From the NCBI RefSeq assembly GCF_003020115.1, contig NZ_PYFX01000001.1:124001-188000 (forward strand): a stretch of DNA of 64,000 bases. Direction: 5' to 3'. Numbering within the stretch: position 1 is the first letter of the stretch; the number at the start of each line of letters is the position of its first letter. Shown piece by piece: positions 44,427 through 52,588 of this stretch. The notes under the pieces were generated by a model that was given only the letters and a program-made list of their open reading frames with translations, made no database searches and had not been told where the DNA came from. The position numbers were made by a program, and so were the translations under genes. This DNA is from Bradyrhizobium sp. MOS002. Lineage in GTDB: Bacteria > Pseudomonadota > Alphaproteobacteria > Rhizobiales > Xanthobacteraceae.

Positions 44427-44774
44427 TTCCGCTACGGTTGTTTGGGCTTACGAATAACGCGCGGAATCAGCATCAACGGCACTATCGACAAGTAGGAACA
44501 TTTATAGAACAAAGCAATAACCTTGAATTTCTCGTTTACAATCAATAGGTAATTGCTGGGTATGCTAAGTGAAACTCCACCTCTCTATGTCCGCGCGCGG
44601 CTGTAGGGATTTGGATAAATATCACCAAGTGAGCCTAACATTTCCATCGATGGCGGGCTGGACTGACGGTGGAAGTTTCGTAATCTGCTGCCCATCGCAT
44701 CATTTGCAGCGGCTGCACATTTGTGGTTGCCATCGGAGCAAAGCGGACTGGTTTGCAATTCATGAGTACGCACC
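44427..44774. other. AT-rich gap upstream of the TA module
   Basis: About 350 bp between the candidate operator and regulator copy 2. The base composition is low in GC. A 69-codon open frame (44569-44778) has no recognisable features. I see no tRNA, repeat or gene here. It probably holds the TA promoter and the right end of the inserted segment. Confidence 0.5.
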
Positions 44775-45074
44775 CTAGTTCGGCCTCCCTGCAATGATCT
44801 CCTGCAACGTCGCCACATGCCGCGCAAATGCACCGCGGCCCGCCGCGGTCGCAGTCACCGTGGTCTGCGGCTTCTTGCCGATGAAGGCCTTCTCCACCGA
44901 CACGTAGCTGGCCTTGGCCAGCGTCTCGATATGCGCGCCGCGATTGCCGTCGGTGGCGCCGGTGAGCTTTTTCAGCCGGGAGAACTCCAAACCTGCGGTG
45001 GCCGGCAGCGCATTCAGCGCCGCCATGATCTTCAGCCGCAGCGGCTGGTGGATGATGTCGTCGAGCTCGGCCAT
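44775..45074 (-). CDS. Winged-helix transcriptional regulator, copy 2
   Basis: A 99-residue protein that differs from copy 1 (42724-43023) at about ten positions, for example NRGAH for [18 protein letters not shown] for [13 protein letters not shown], and the C-terminal AGRPN for AGRQV. The helix-turn-helix [13 protein letters not shown] is intact. It is translated directly after the two-TM protein (stop/start overlap). Its closeness to xseA suggests that this may be the native locus. Confidence 0.85.
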   Translation of the reverse strand: MAELDDIIHQPLRLKIMAALNALPATAGLEFSRLKKLTGATDGNRGAHIETLAKASYVSVEKAFIGKKPQTTVTATAAGRGAFARHVATLQEIIAGRPN

Positions 45075-45236
45075 CAGATCCGCCGCATCCAGAGGCCACC
45101 GAGGATCAGGCCTCCGCCATTGACGAAGGCCATCCAGAGCGGGAATGCCTCGTCGATAGTGAAGAAGCCGATCAACGTCAGCGCGACGATCGTGGCGCCG
45201 ATGACGAGGAAGGCACGGCCGAACCAGACGCCCGCT
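44783..45236. repeat. 454-bp direct repeat, right copy
   Basis: Partner of 42732-43185 at an offset of 2051 with no net indel and about 90 percent identity by eye. It contains regulator copy 2 and the C-terminal part of the two-TM gene. Confidence 0.85.
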
Positions 45237-45376
45237 CCGAGAAGGACGCTCCAGAGCGTCGTGTGAAGAAGCTGGCTCGTGCGGCGACCCGAAGATTGAT
45301 CTCCCCAGCGGGGAGAGGTGAACTCCCTGGCTGGCGCCGCGGGGCGAAAATCCCTAACGTGGGGTCTGATCCCCAC
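45074..45376 (-). CDS. Small two-TM membrane protein, start unresolved
   Basis: The frame gives two hydrophobic segments, about [20 protein letters not shown] and [20 protein letters not shown], ending WMRRI. The only start in frame is GTG 45376, which adds about 35 residues with no family look ([20 protein letters not shown]). The natural N-terminus may have been lost, since the divergent xseA start is at 45395. The partner regulator overlaps its stop. It may be a membrane partner of that regulator, or a remnant. Confidence 0.5.
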   Translation of the reverse strand: MGIRPHVRDFRPAAPAREFTSPRWGDQSSGRRTSQLLHTTLWSVLLGAGVWFGRAFLVIGATIVALTLIGFFTIDEAFPLWMAFVNGGGLILGGLWMRRI

Positions 45377-45394
45377 ATGCCGAATCGTTTGCCG

Positions 45395-47017
45395 ATGCCG
45401 TCAGCGGAACCCCTGCTCAACACTCCCGAATTCACCGTTTCCGAGCTCTCGCAGTCCCTGAAACGGACGGTCGAGGACACCTATGGCCATGTCCGGGTCC
45501 GCGGCGAGATCTCCGGCTTCCGCGGGGCTCATTCCTCCGGCCATTGCTATTTCGCGCTCAAGGACGAGAGCGCCAAGATCGAGGCGGTGATCTGGAAGGG
45601 CGTGCACGGCCGCATGCGCTTCAAGCCCCAGGAGGGGCTCGAGGTCATCGCCACCGGCAAACTCACGACCTATCCGGGCTCCTCGAAATACCAGATCGTG
45701 ATCGAGGCGCTGGAGCCGGCCGGCATCGGCGCGCTGATGGCGCTGATGGAAGAGCGCAAGCGGAAGCTCGCCGCCGAAGGCCTGTTCGACGAGGCGCGCA
45801 AGCAGCTGCTGCCGTGGCTGCCGGAGGTGATCGGCGTGGTGACATCGCCGACCGGCGCCGTGATCCGCGACATCCTGCATCGCCTGGAGGACCGCTTCCC
45901 CCGCCACGTGCTGGTGTGGCCGGTCAAGGTGCAGGGCGAAGGTTCGGCCGAGCAGGTCGCGGCCGCGATCCGCGGCTTCAATGCGCTGCCGGAGGGCGGC
46001 AGGATTCCGCGGCCCGACGTGCTGATCGTCGCGCGCGGCGGCGGTTCGCTGGAGGATCTGTGGTCGTTCAACGAGGAGATCGTGGTCCGTGCCGCGGCCG
46101 AGAGCATGATCCCGCTGATCTCGGCGGTGGGGCATGAGACCGACATCACGCTGATCGATTTCGTCGCCGACAAGCGCGCGCCGACGCCGACGGCGGCGGC
46201 CGAGATGGCCGTGCCGGTGCGCAGCGATCTCTTTGTCGAGGTCGGCGATCTCGGGCGACGCACCCGCGCCTATTGGCAGCGCAGCCAGGAGAGCCGTCGC
46301 AGCGAGCTGCGCGCGGCCGCGCGCGCGCTGCCGGCCGCCGGCGATCTGCTGGCGATCCCGCGGCAGCGGCTGGATTCGGCGGGTGCGTCCCTGCCCCGCT
46401 GCCTCAAGGCCAACACCCATGCGCATTTCCGCAGGTTTACCGCCGCAGGCGCCAAGCTGACGCTGCGGGTGCTGCACGGCCAGATATCGCAGGCCGATCA
46501 TCGCCTCACCGTGTGCGGGGAGCGGCTCGGACTGTCCACGCGTTCGCTGCTGCGACGGCGACGCGACCGCTTTGCCGGGCTGGAGGTGCGCCTGCGCGCC
46601 TCAAAACTCTCCAATGCGCAGGCGCAGCGCAACGCGCTTGCGCGCCAGCGCGAGCGCACGCATCGGCTTGCCGAGCGCGCGGGCCGCGCGCTGGCGACGC
46701 TGCTGCAGCGGCTGGATGCCCGCGTCGAGAACAGCGGCAAGCTGCTCTCCGCCTTGTCCTATCGCGGCGTGCTCGCGCGCGGCTTCGCGCTGGTGCGCGA
46801 TGAGGCCGGCCATCCCGTGCATGCGGCGGACGCGATCGGGCCTGGTGCAAGGGTCGAGATTGAGTTCGCGGATGGACGCGTGGGTGCGACCGCGGATGCG
46901 GATCGGCCGGCGGCCGCCGCGAAGCGTGGGCCGTCGCAAGCCAAGGCGGCGGCGCAAGAGGCGAAGCCAGCGCCGAAGCGCGTGGGCAAGCCGGTGGATC
47001 AGGGGAATTTGTTTTAG
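45395..47017 (+). CDS. xseA: Exodeoxyribonuclease VII large subunit
   Basis: A 540-residue nuclease that degrades single-stranded DNA with XseB. The N-terminal OB-fold has [20 protein letters not shown] and [10 protein letters not shown]. The catalytic domain has [32 protein letters not shown] and [18 protein letters not shown] long coiled-coil-like Arg/Ala-rich region (about 285-430) precedes the C-terminal [16 protein letters not shown]. The ATG at 45395 ([13 protein letters not shown]) or 45377 is the start. The tail after about 500 is Ala/Lys-rich and probably disordered. Confidence 0.96.
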   Translation: MPSAEPLLNTPEFTVSELSQSLKRTVEDTYGHVRVRGEISGFRGAHSSGHCYFALKDESAKIEAVIWKGVHGRMRFKPQEGLEVIATGKLTTYPGSSKYQIVIEALEPAGIGALMALMEERKRKLAAEGLFDEARKQLLPWLPEVIGVVTSPTGAVIRDILHRLEDRFPRHVLVWPVKVQGEGSAEQVAAAIRGFNALPEGGRIPRPDVLIVARGGGSLEDLWSFNEEIVVRAAAESMIPLISAVGHETDITLIDFVADKRAPTPTAAAEMAVPVRSDLFVEVGDLGRRTRAYWQRSQESRRSELRAAARALPAAGDLLAIPRQRLDSAGASLPRCLKANTHAHFRRFTAAGAKLTLRVLHGQISQADHRLTVCGERLGLSTRSLLRRRRDRFAGLEVRLRASKLSNAQAQRNALARQRERTHRLAERAGRALATLLQRLDARVENSGKLLSALSYRGVLARGFALVRDEAGHPVHAADAIGPGARVEIEFADGRVGATADADRPAAAAKRGPSQAKAAAQEAKPAPKRVGKPVDQGNLF

Positions 47018-47047
47018 AGGCGAGGGTGGCATCGCCTCACCCTCGGC

Positions 47048-47174
47048 GTCGTCCCGGCGAAGGCCGGGACCCATACCGCGAGGTTTATCGGGTACGCGTG
47101 GTGCCAATCCCGAACGACCAGCCTTCGCCAAACTACTCCCTGCGGTAATGGGTCCTGGCCTTCGCCAGGACGAC
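47048..47174. repeat. Palindromic repeat, GTCGTCCCGGCGAAGG family, copy 2
   Basis: Imperfect inverted repeat. Left: GTCGTCCCGGCGAAGGCCGG; right: TGGCCTTCGCCAGGACGAC. It is the sister of 21793-21914 and lies just after xseA. Confidence 0.85.
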
Positions 47175-47207
47175 ATTGGAGAGGCTTGCATGCAGCCCAT
47201 TCAGACC

Positions 47208-47337
47208 CGTCATCCTGAGGTGCGAACCATGCGACGCAACGCGTCGCGTGGTGAGCCTCGAAGGATGAGCGGCCGCGATGCAGCCGGGCCGTCGCCCTTC
47301 GAGGGCCGCTGAAGAAGCGGCCACCTCAGGGTGACGG
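47208..47337. repeat. Palindromic repeat, CGTCATCCTGAGGTG family
   Basis: The left end CGTCATCCTGAGGTGCGAAC pairs with the right CCACCTCAGGGTGACG. Inner GCCTCGAAGGATGAG/CGTCGCCCTTCGAGGGC segments give further hairpins. With 47048-47174 and 47719-47787 it makes the 47.0-47.8 kb stretch almost entirely repeat sequence. Confidence 0.8.
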
Positions 47338-47354
47338 TGATGGATTGGCGCCGC

Positions 47355-47540
47355 CTACCGGCAGGACAATCCCGCATCGATCGTGGTCCAGAAGCCGCAA
47401 TGTTCGGGCGCACGCATTGGCGCGCCGGCATGGGCTTCGAAGAGATGGGCTTCGAACAGGAAGACCGCGACGGTGAAGACGATCAGGGCGGAGGAGAACA
47501 GGACGAAGCGGTTGCGCATGGGATTGCGTTTAATCGACAT
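47355..47540 (-). CDS. Small single-TM protein, hypothetical
   Basis: A 61-residue ORF: MSIKRNPMRNRFVLFSSALI, then a hydrophobic stretch (about 12-30), and a short tail with PEHCGFWTTIDAGLSCR. Either it is a membrane-anchored small protein or a signal peptide with two paired cysteines. No strong ribosome site precedes ATG 47540, and the second ATG (47519) is also possible. I do not recognise the family. The frame is plausible by composition only. Confidence 0.45.
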   Translation of the reverse strand: MSIKRNPMRNRFVLFSSALIVFTVAVFLFEAHLFEAHAGAPMRAPEHCGFWTTIDAGLSCR

Positions 47541-47718
47541 CGTGGTCGAATGATGGCGTCGTCACGGGCTGAAACCATCACGGCGCGCCAACCGTAGCTT
47601 CACGGTCGGCCATTTTCCGTGCAGGGCGGTGGTCGATGCGGGGCTGTCCGTTGTTGTTCCCTCGGGCGGCCCCGCCTTCGCTCTCACGAGCTACGGCGCG
47701 GCGAGCCCGCTCGGCACT

Positions 47719-47787
47719 GTAGCCCGCATGAGCGCAGCGACATGCGGGACAGACCTACCCGGATATCGCTACGCTCGTCCGGGCTAC
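47719..47787. repeat. Palindromic repeat, GTAGCCCG family, shorter diverged copy
   Basis: GTAGCCCGCATGAGCGCAGC at the left and TCCGGGCTAC at the right form an inverted pair, with TGCGGGAC/ACCCGG inside. It is related to 3229-3317. It lies 10 bp beyond the stop of the minus-strand hydrolase and could help end its transcript. Confidence 0.7.
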
Positions 47788-47797
47788 GGCGCCGCCA

Positions 47798-48622
47798 TTA
47801 CCGCGCCAGCCACTCCGCGACTTCCTTCTGCGATTCCGCGCGCGCCTGCGCATCGGTGCCGAGATGGCCGTGCTCGGGCGCGGCGGCATCAAGGCTGCCG
47901 GCAGCCGCATGCAGCGGCGTGTTGGCGCGGTCGAAGTCGTGATAGGCGCCGGGATAGACCACGATGCGCGCGAGCGCGCTGCGGCCATGCGCACCCTCCA
48001 CCATCTGGCGGCAGGCCGGCGGCGACGAGACGTCGTCATTGGCGCCGATCAGCACCAGCGTCGGCACCCGTGTGCTCCACCCTAACCCTGCGGAAATCCT
48101 GCAGTCCGGATAGAACGCGATCGCGGCGCGGAAATCCGGGCCCGCCTCGCGCGCAACGCTCTGTGGACGCACGGCCCAGAGCAGCGCGCTGGCGCCATTG
48201 GCCCATCCCATCAGGCTGACGCGGTCGCGCGCAACCCAGGTTTGCTTCATCAGCCAGGCGCGCGACGCCGCGATGTCGGTGACGCGTTCGCGCCGCGCCT
48301 TGACGTGGATCTCCTTGACGCGGCATTGCGGCCCGAGCTCGCGCGAGCCGTAGCTGTCAGGAAGCAGTACGGCGTTACCGGACTTGAGCAGCCGCTCGGC
48401 CCATTCGCGATAGCGCGGCAGCACGGAATCGGAATGGCCACCGAGGCCGCCGCAGCCATGCAGCGCGATCACGGTCGGAAACGGCCCCGTGCCCTCGGGC
48501 TTGTAGAGCTGCGCATGCAGCACGCCGGACGCCAGCGGAATCTCGACCTGCTGCGGCGCCGGCGACGCTTGCGCGGCCGAGATCAGGAACGTCAGGAACA
48601 GGGCGGTGAACGGAAGGCGCAT
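47798..48622 (-). CDS. Exported dienelactone-hydrolase-like protein with Ala at the nucleophile position
   Basis: A 274-residue alpha/beta-hydrolase. A signal peptide precedes PAPQQVEIPL. The fold shows VIALHGCGGLGGHSDS (oxyanion region), LLPDSYGSRELGPQC, LIGANDDVSSP (acid region) and PGAYHDFD (catalytic His). The nucleophile elbow G-x-S/C-x-G reads GWANG (139-143), with GCC coding Ala141. The Ser or Cys is missing, so hydrolysis by the usual triad is unlikely. Ser145 (GAS) is out of the elbow position. The ATG is at 48622. The family otherwise acts on lactones or esters. Confidence 0.8.
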   Translation of the reverse strand: MRLPFTALFLTFLISAAQASPAPQQVEIPLASGVLHAQLYKPEGTGPFPTVIALHGCGGLGGHSDSVLPRYREWAERLLKSGNAVLLPDSYGSRELGPQCRVKEIHVKARRERVTDIAASRAWLMKQTWVARDRVSLMGWANGASALLWAVRPQSVAREAGPDFRAAIAFYPDCRISAGLGWSTRVPTLVLIGANDDVSSPPACRQMVEGAHGRSALARIVVYPGAYHDFDRANTPLHAAAGSLDAAAPEHGHLGTDAQARAESQKEVAEWLAR

Positions 48623-48797
48623 CGAACTTTGCCGTTGGATCCTTCGCTCAAGCACTATCACGCGGAAACGGCGCCAAAACATCACAAACCGGTGGGTTTA
48701 CCGGGCGGACAAGCCACCCTATTTATGCTACATCCCGTCCAACACATCGTGCCCTCCAAGGTGACCCCGGAGCGGCCTTCCACGGAGACTTTCGACC

Positions 48798-49025
48798 GTG
48801 CTGAACAAGTTCGGCCCCTCGGGCCATGGCGAAGCCCAGGTGCAGTATCTCGACGGCGATTTCCGCGTGATCTCGCCGGGGACCTTCGTGCGCTGCGCGA
48901 TCACCGATACGCGCATCCCGCTCGACGAGTTGAAATACTGGAGCGTGGACCTGCAGGAAGCCTACGCCACGCCCGCCGCCGTGCTCGAGCGGCATTACCC
49001 GGGCGCGCCCAAGCCGCAGGCGTGA
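48798..49025 (+). CDS. DUF2093 family protein
   Basis: A 75-residue soluble protein with the DUF2093 pattern: KFGPSGHGEAQVQYLDGDFR, then VRCAITDTRIPLDELKYWSV and QEAYATPAAVLERHY. The family is alphaproteobacterial, of unknown function, usually close to xseA and lpxK. The start ATG is at 48798. Transcription is opposite to both neighbours. Confidence 0.9.
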   Translation: MLNKFGPSGHGEAQVQYLDGDFRVISPGTFVRCAITDTRIPLDELKYWSVDLQEAYATPAAVLERHYPGAPKPQA

Positions 49026-49114
49026 GGCGGCAAGCAGCAACTTCATCGAATTCTCCTGAGCGGTTCAAACCGATAGGCGTTTTGCGATGAATGTCGCGTG
49101 AATAACGAACTGCT

Positions 49115-49253
49115 GTAGGGTGGGTTAGCCCTGCAGATGCGCGCAGCGCATCTGCAGGGCGTAACCCACCATGCCTCGGCGAAAGCGGGACGAAGTTGGT
49201 GGGTTACGCCCGACAACTGCGCTTCGCGCAGTCGCAGGGCTAACCCACCCTAC
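49115..49253. repeat. Palindromic repeat, GTAGGGTGGGTTAG family, long copy
   Basis: Two nested hairpins. The outer arms are GTAGGGTGGGTTAG/CTAACCCACCCTAC. Internal CTGCAGATGCGCG/CGCGCATCTGCAG and GTGGGTTACGCC/GGCGTAACCCACC also pair. The sister is at 32950-33037. It lies between convergent DUF2093 and lpxK. Confidence 0.9.
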
Positions 49254-49257
49254 GAAG

Positions 49258-50274
49258 TCACCGCTGGCTGAAGCGCCGCTCGCGCGCCTTGTAGAGATGA
49301 TCGCTGATCAATTGCCGGAGCGCAGCCGGGTCGTCGAACTCGAGCTGGACGGCGAAAGGCACGATGCCATCCGGCACGCCTTCACGTCCGTGCAGGCGGG
49401 CGAGATCCTTTTCCGTCGTCACCAATGTTTGCTGATCGCGCCGGGCGTCCGCAGCGAGGGCTGCGATCTCGTCGTTTGAAAACATGTGATGATCGGCGAA
49501 GGCGCGCGTGCGCGCGACATCGATGCCGCCAGCACGCAAGCTGCGGAAGAACCGTTCGGGATCGCCGATGCCGGCGAACGCGAACACCGGCTTGCCCAGC
49601 AGTCTTGCGACCGACTCGGCATCCGGTCTCAGCCGCGCGCGCAGCTGCGGCTTGTTGCGCCTGGCAAGCTCGGCGGCGACATCGTCCGCGGCGCGGCCGC
49701 CGCCGATCAGGACCAGCGCGTCGGTGCGCGCGAGCTGCGCCTTCAGCGGCGCGCGCAGCGGACCGGCCGGAAACACCTTGCCATTGCCGAGGCCGCGCTC
49801 GCTGTCGATCACGATCAGCGAGGTGTCCTTTAGAAGACGCGGGTTCTGGAAACCGTCATCCATCAGGATCACGGTGGCGCCTTGCGACTTCGCCAGCACG
49901 ACGCCGTCGAGGCGGTCGCGCGCGACCGTGACAGGAACGTCGCGCGCCATCATCAGCGGCTCGTCGCCGACGTCGGACGCGGTGTGACGCATCCGGTCGA
50001 CCATTACCGGGCCCTTGAGGCTGCCGCCATAGCCGCGGCTGAGCACCACCGGGGTCTCGCCGAGCTCGCGCAAGAGCTTGGTCAGCGCCAGCACGGTCGG
50101 CGTCTTGCCGGCGCCGCCGACATGGTAGTTGCCGACGCAGATCACGGGGATGCCGGCGTCGACGCCCTCGCGCAGCATCCGCCGTTCGGTGATCGCGCCA
50201 TAGAGCGCTCCCAGCGGCGCCAATGCGTAGGATTCGAGGGAACGCGGCCGGTACCAGAAGGCCGGCTCACGCAT
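49258..50274 (-). CDS. lpxK: Tetraacyldisaccharide 4'-kinase
   Basis: A 338-residue inner-membrane-associated lipid A kinase that phosphorylates the 4' position of the disaccharide precursor. The Walker A is GGAGKTPTVLAL, in CVGNYHVGGAGKTP. ILMDDGFQNPRLLKD, DxxQ-like, supports LpxK. Downstream are FAFAGIGDPERFF and the expected DHHMFSNDEI. It overlaps by 8 bp the end of waaA on the same strand. Confidence 0.96.
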   Translation of the reverse strand: MREPAFWYRPRSLESYALAPLGALYGAITERRMLREGVDAGIPVICVGNYHVGGAGKTPTVLALTKLLRELGETPVVLSRGYGGSLKGPVMVDRMRHTASDVGDEPLMMARDVPVTVARDRLDGVVLAKSQGATVILMDDGFQNPRLLKDTSLIVIDSERGLGNGKVFPAGPLRAPLKAQLARTDALVLIGGGRAADDVAAELARRNKPQLRARLRPDAESVARLLGKPVFAFAGIGDPERFFRSLRAGGIDVARTRAFADHHMFSNDEIAALAADARRDQQTLVTTEKDLARLHGREGVPDGIVPFAVQLEFDDPAALRQLISDHLYKARERRFSQR

Positions 50275-51583
50275 TGGCGGCCCCCATCTCGATCCGCAAC
50301 TGCAACAGATAGGGCTCGAGCGCGGTCATGGTGCGGTTGAGCGCGCCGCCGAGATCCTCAACCACGCCGGCGCCCGACTGCTGGATCTTCCGGCGCAGGG
50401 CAGGATCGGCAAGCAGCTGGCCGAGCTGCTTGATCAGCAGCTCCTGGGTGTCGGCCTGGCGCGCGCCGCCGCTGTGATCGAGCGCCTCGTAGACGTCGGC
50501 GAAATTGAAGACGTGCGGACCATGGACGATGGCCGCGCCGAGCTTGATCGCTTCGATCGGATTCTGGCCGCCATGGTGGATCAGCGATCCGCCCATGAAC
50601 ACGATGTCCGAGAGGCGATAGAACAGGCCGAGCTCGCCCATGGTGTCGGCGATATAAACGTCGGTGGCCGCCGTCGGCAGCTCATCGCGCGAGCGCAGGG
50701 CCGGCTTCAGGCCGGACGCCGTGATCAGGCCCGTGATCGAGGAGCCGCGATCCGGATGCCGCGGCACGATCACGGTCAGGAGCTGCGGGAAGAAACCGGA
50801 GAGGCTGCGATGCGCCGCCACCAGCATCTCCTCCTCGCCCGGATGGGTCGAGGCCGCGACGATGATCGGACGCCCGCGCGTCATCGCCATCAGCCGTTCG
50901 AGCTTGGCGGGATCGGCCGGCGGCGCGGGAACGTCGAGCTTGAGATTGCCCGTGGTGACGACATCGCGGCCGCCGAGCGCCGAGAAGCGCTCGGCATCGG
51001 TCTTGGACTGCGCCAGGCAAATGTCGAAACGCGACAGCAGCGCCGAGATGGTGCCCTGCATGCGGCGCCAGCGCGGAAACGAGCGCGGCGACATCCGCCC
51101 GTTGATCAGCACCATCGGCACGCGGCGCGCGGCGCCGGCCAGGATCAGGTTCGGCCACAGATCGGATTCGATGAACAGCGCCAGCGACGGCTTCCAATGG
51201 TCGAGGAAGCGCGCGACATAACGCGGGGAATCATACGGCACGTATTGATGGATGACGTCGGGAGGAAAGCGCTTTGCGACAATGGCAGCCGACGTGACGG
51301 TGCCCGAGGTGAGCAGAATGCGCAGGTTCAGATCGCGCAAGCGCTCGATCAGGGCCGCCGCGGCGAGGACCTCGCCGACGCTGGCGCCGTGAATCCAGAC
51401 CAGCGGACCGTGCGGCCGTACGTCCCGGGACAGCCCCCGCCGTTCGCCGACGCGCGCGGGATCTTCCTTGCCCTGCTTCAGGCGCCGCTTGATCAGCACA
51501 GGCGCGAGCGGCACCAGGCCGCGCGCCAGGCGCCGGTACATCCGCAGCGTCAACGGCAGCGAGCCGGGCAGCGATTTAGGCAT
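50267..51583 (-). CDS. waaA: 3-deoxy-D-manno-octulosonic acid transferase
   Basis: A 438-residue GT-B glycosyltransferase that adds Kdo to lipid IVA. The N-terminal segment LPLTLRMYRRLARGLVPLAP is membrane-associated. VWIHGASVGEVLAA contains the catalytic Glu region, and VPYDSPRYVARFL, FIESDLWPNLI and VAASTHPGEEE follow. FMGGSLIHHGGQNPIEA closes the active site. The ATG at 51583 overlaps by 8 bp the stop of the DUF374 gene. It is in a lipid A operon with lpxK. Confidence 0.95.
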   Translation of the reverse strand: MPKSLPGSLPLTLRMYRRLARGLVPLAPVLIKRRLKQGKEDPARVGERRGLSRDVRPHGPLVWIHGASVGEVLAAAALIERLRDLNLRILLTSGTVTSAAIVAKRFPPDVIHQYVPYDSPRYVARFLDHWKPSLALFIESDLWPNLILAGAARRVPMVLINGRMSPRSFPRWRRMQGTISALLSRFDICLAQSKTDAERFSALGGRDVVTTGNLKLDVPAPPADPAKLERLMAMTRGRPIIVAASTHPGEEEMLVAAHRSLSGFFPQLLTVIVPRHPDRGSSITGLITASGLKPALRSRDELPTAATDVYIADTMGELGLFYRLSDIVFMGGSLIHHGGQNPIEAIKLGAAIVHGPHVFNFADVYEALDHSGGARQADTQELLIKQLGQLLADPALRRKIQQSGAGVVEDLGGALNRTMTALEPYLLQLRIEMGAANA

Positions 51584-52289
51584 CTGCAGGTCCCGGCCGG
51601 CCGAGTTGCGCATAGGCGCGGCGGGTCGCCTCGTTCAAGGTCTCCTCCAGCTCGAGCCGCAGCGCTTCCATGGTGGCGGCGTTCGCATCCGGCGGAACGT
51701 GGATTTCCTTGATGCCGACCAACGCGCCCCGCCCGAACGGCAGGTTAATGGTGGTGCGGTCCCAGTTCTTGAGCCGGACGAAGCGGCTGGTCGCCATCGC
51801 AAAAGGCATGATCGGCCGCCCCGATTCCCGTGCCAGCATGATGATGCCGAGCCCGGCCACGCGCGAGCGCTTGGGGACGTCGGCAGTCAGCGCGACATTA
51901 CAACCGTCCTGGAGCGTCCGCACCATTTCCTTGAAGGCACCGACCCCGCCTTTGCGGTGAAACGCGCCGCCATGGTCGCCGGACCCGCGAATGGTGCCGA
52001 TGCCGAGCCGCTCGGCGGCAATCGCGTTGAACTCGCCGTCGCGGTGACGGGAGATCAGGACCCTGGCCTTGTACCAGTCCTTGTTCTTGATGAAGGGGGT
52101 GAGGAAATGCTGGCCGTGCCAAAAGGCGAAGATCGCCGGGATCTGCGGCTCGACCCGGTCATAGACGTCAGGCGGATCGAACGTGAATTTGTTCGTCCGC
52201 CAGACCAGACGCAGATATTCCGCCGCCAGGATTCCGACGGCACGCTGGACGAAGCTGCTCCTCAGCGCATTGCGAAGCAGCTTTTTCAA
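51576..52289 (-). CDS. DUF374 lysophospholipid-acyltransferase-like protein
   Basis: A 237-residue protein of the DUF374 branch of the acyltransferase fold. An N-terminal hydrophobic/aromatic part precedes IFAFWHGQHFLTPF. The HX4D-like motif is in SRHRDGEFNA, followed by GSGDHGGAF and TADVPKRSRVAGLGIIMLARESG. It probably acylates an envelope lipid. Operon position between DUF4170 and waaA supports a lipid A-related job. Substrate is unknown. Overlaps the DUF4170 stop by 4 bp (ATGA). Confidence 0.87.
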   Translation of the reverse strand: MKKLLRNALRSSFVQRAVGILAAEYLRLVWRTNKFTFDPPDVYDRVEPQIPAIFAFWHGQHFLTPFIKNKDWYKARVLISRHRDGEFNAIAAERLGIGTIRGSGDHGGAFHRKGGVGAFKEMVRTLQDGCNVALTADVPKRSRVAGLGIIMLARESGRPIMPFAMATSRFVRLKNWDRTTINLPFGRGALVGIKEIHVPPDANAATMEALRLELEETLNEATRRAYAQLGRPGPADA

Positions 52290-52528
52290 CGCGCCGGTTC
52301 TTGATTCGGGTCGAGCAACCGGTGGAGATGGACGATGAAATAGCGCATCTGCGCGTTGTCGACCGTGCTCTGCGCCTTGGCGCGCCAGGCGGCGTGCGCG
52401 GTCGCATAATTCGGATAGAGGCCGACGATCTCGACGTCGTCGAGGTTCTTGAAGGTGTTGTGCTCGAGATCGACCAGCTCGCCGCCGACGACGAGGTGGA
52501 GCAGTTGTTGCGGGGCACTATCTGGCAT
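52286..52528 (-). CDS. DUF4170 family protein
   Basis: An 80-residue protein with QLLHLVVGGELVDLEHNTF, VEIVGLYPNYATAHAAWRAK and AQMRYFIVHLHRLLDP, which I recognise as DUF4170. It is found next to lipid A and inositol-monophosphatase-like genes in alphaproteobacteria and has no known function. The ATG at 52528 has AGGA 9 bp upstream; the open frame extends to TTG 52573. Confidence 0.85.
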   Translation of the reverse strand: MPDSAPQQLLHLVVGGELVDLEHNTFKNLDDVEIVGLYPNYATAHAAWRAKAQSTVDNAQMRYFIVHLHRLLDPNQEPAR

Positions 52529-52588
52529 CGGTTCTGTTCCTAACGGGCTGCCCGGCAAAGCAGTGTTCGACAAGCACGAGAAAGCGCT

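Noticed and set aside
44569..44778. 69-codon plus-strand frame upstream of regulator copy 2
   Set aside because: No ribosome site, no domain, and it lies in an AT-rich stretch where short frames are expected. It overlaps the end of the regulator gene.
42732..45236. Composite transposon with the 454-bp repeats as insertion sequences
   Set aside because: The repeats encode a regulator and a membrane protein, not a transposase, and have no terminal inverted repeats.
3229..49253. CRISPR array from recurring short repeats
   Set aside because: The repeats are dispersed palindromes of several families, not regularly spaced direct repeats with spacers, and no cas genes are present.
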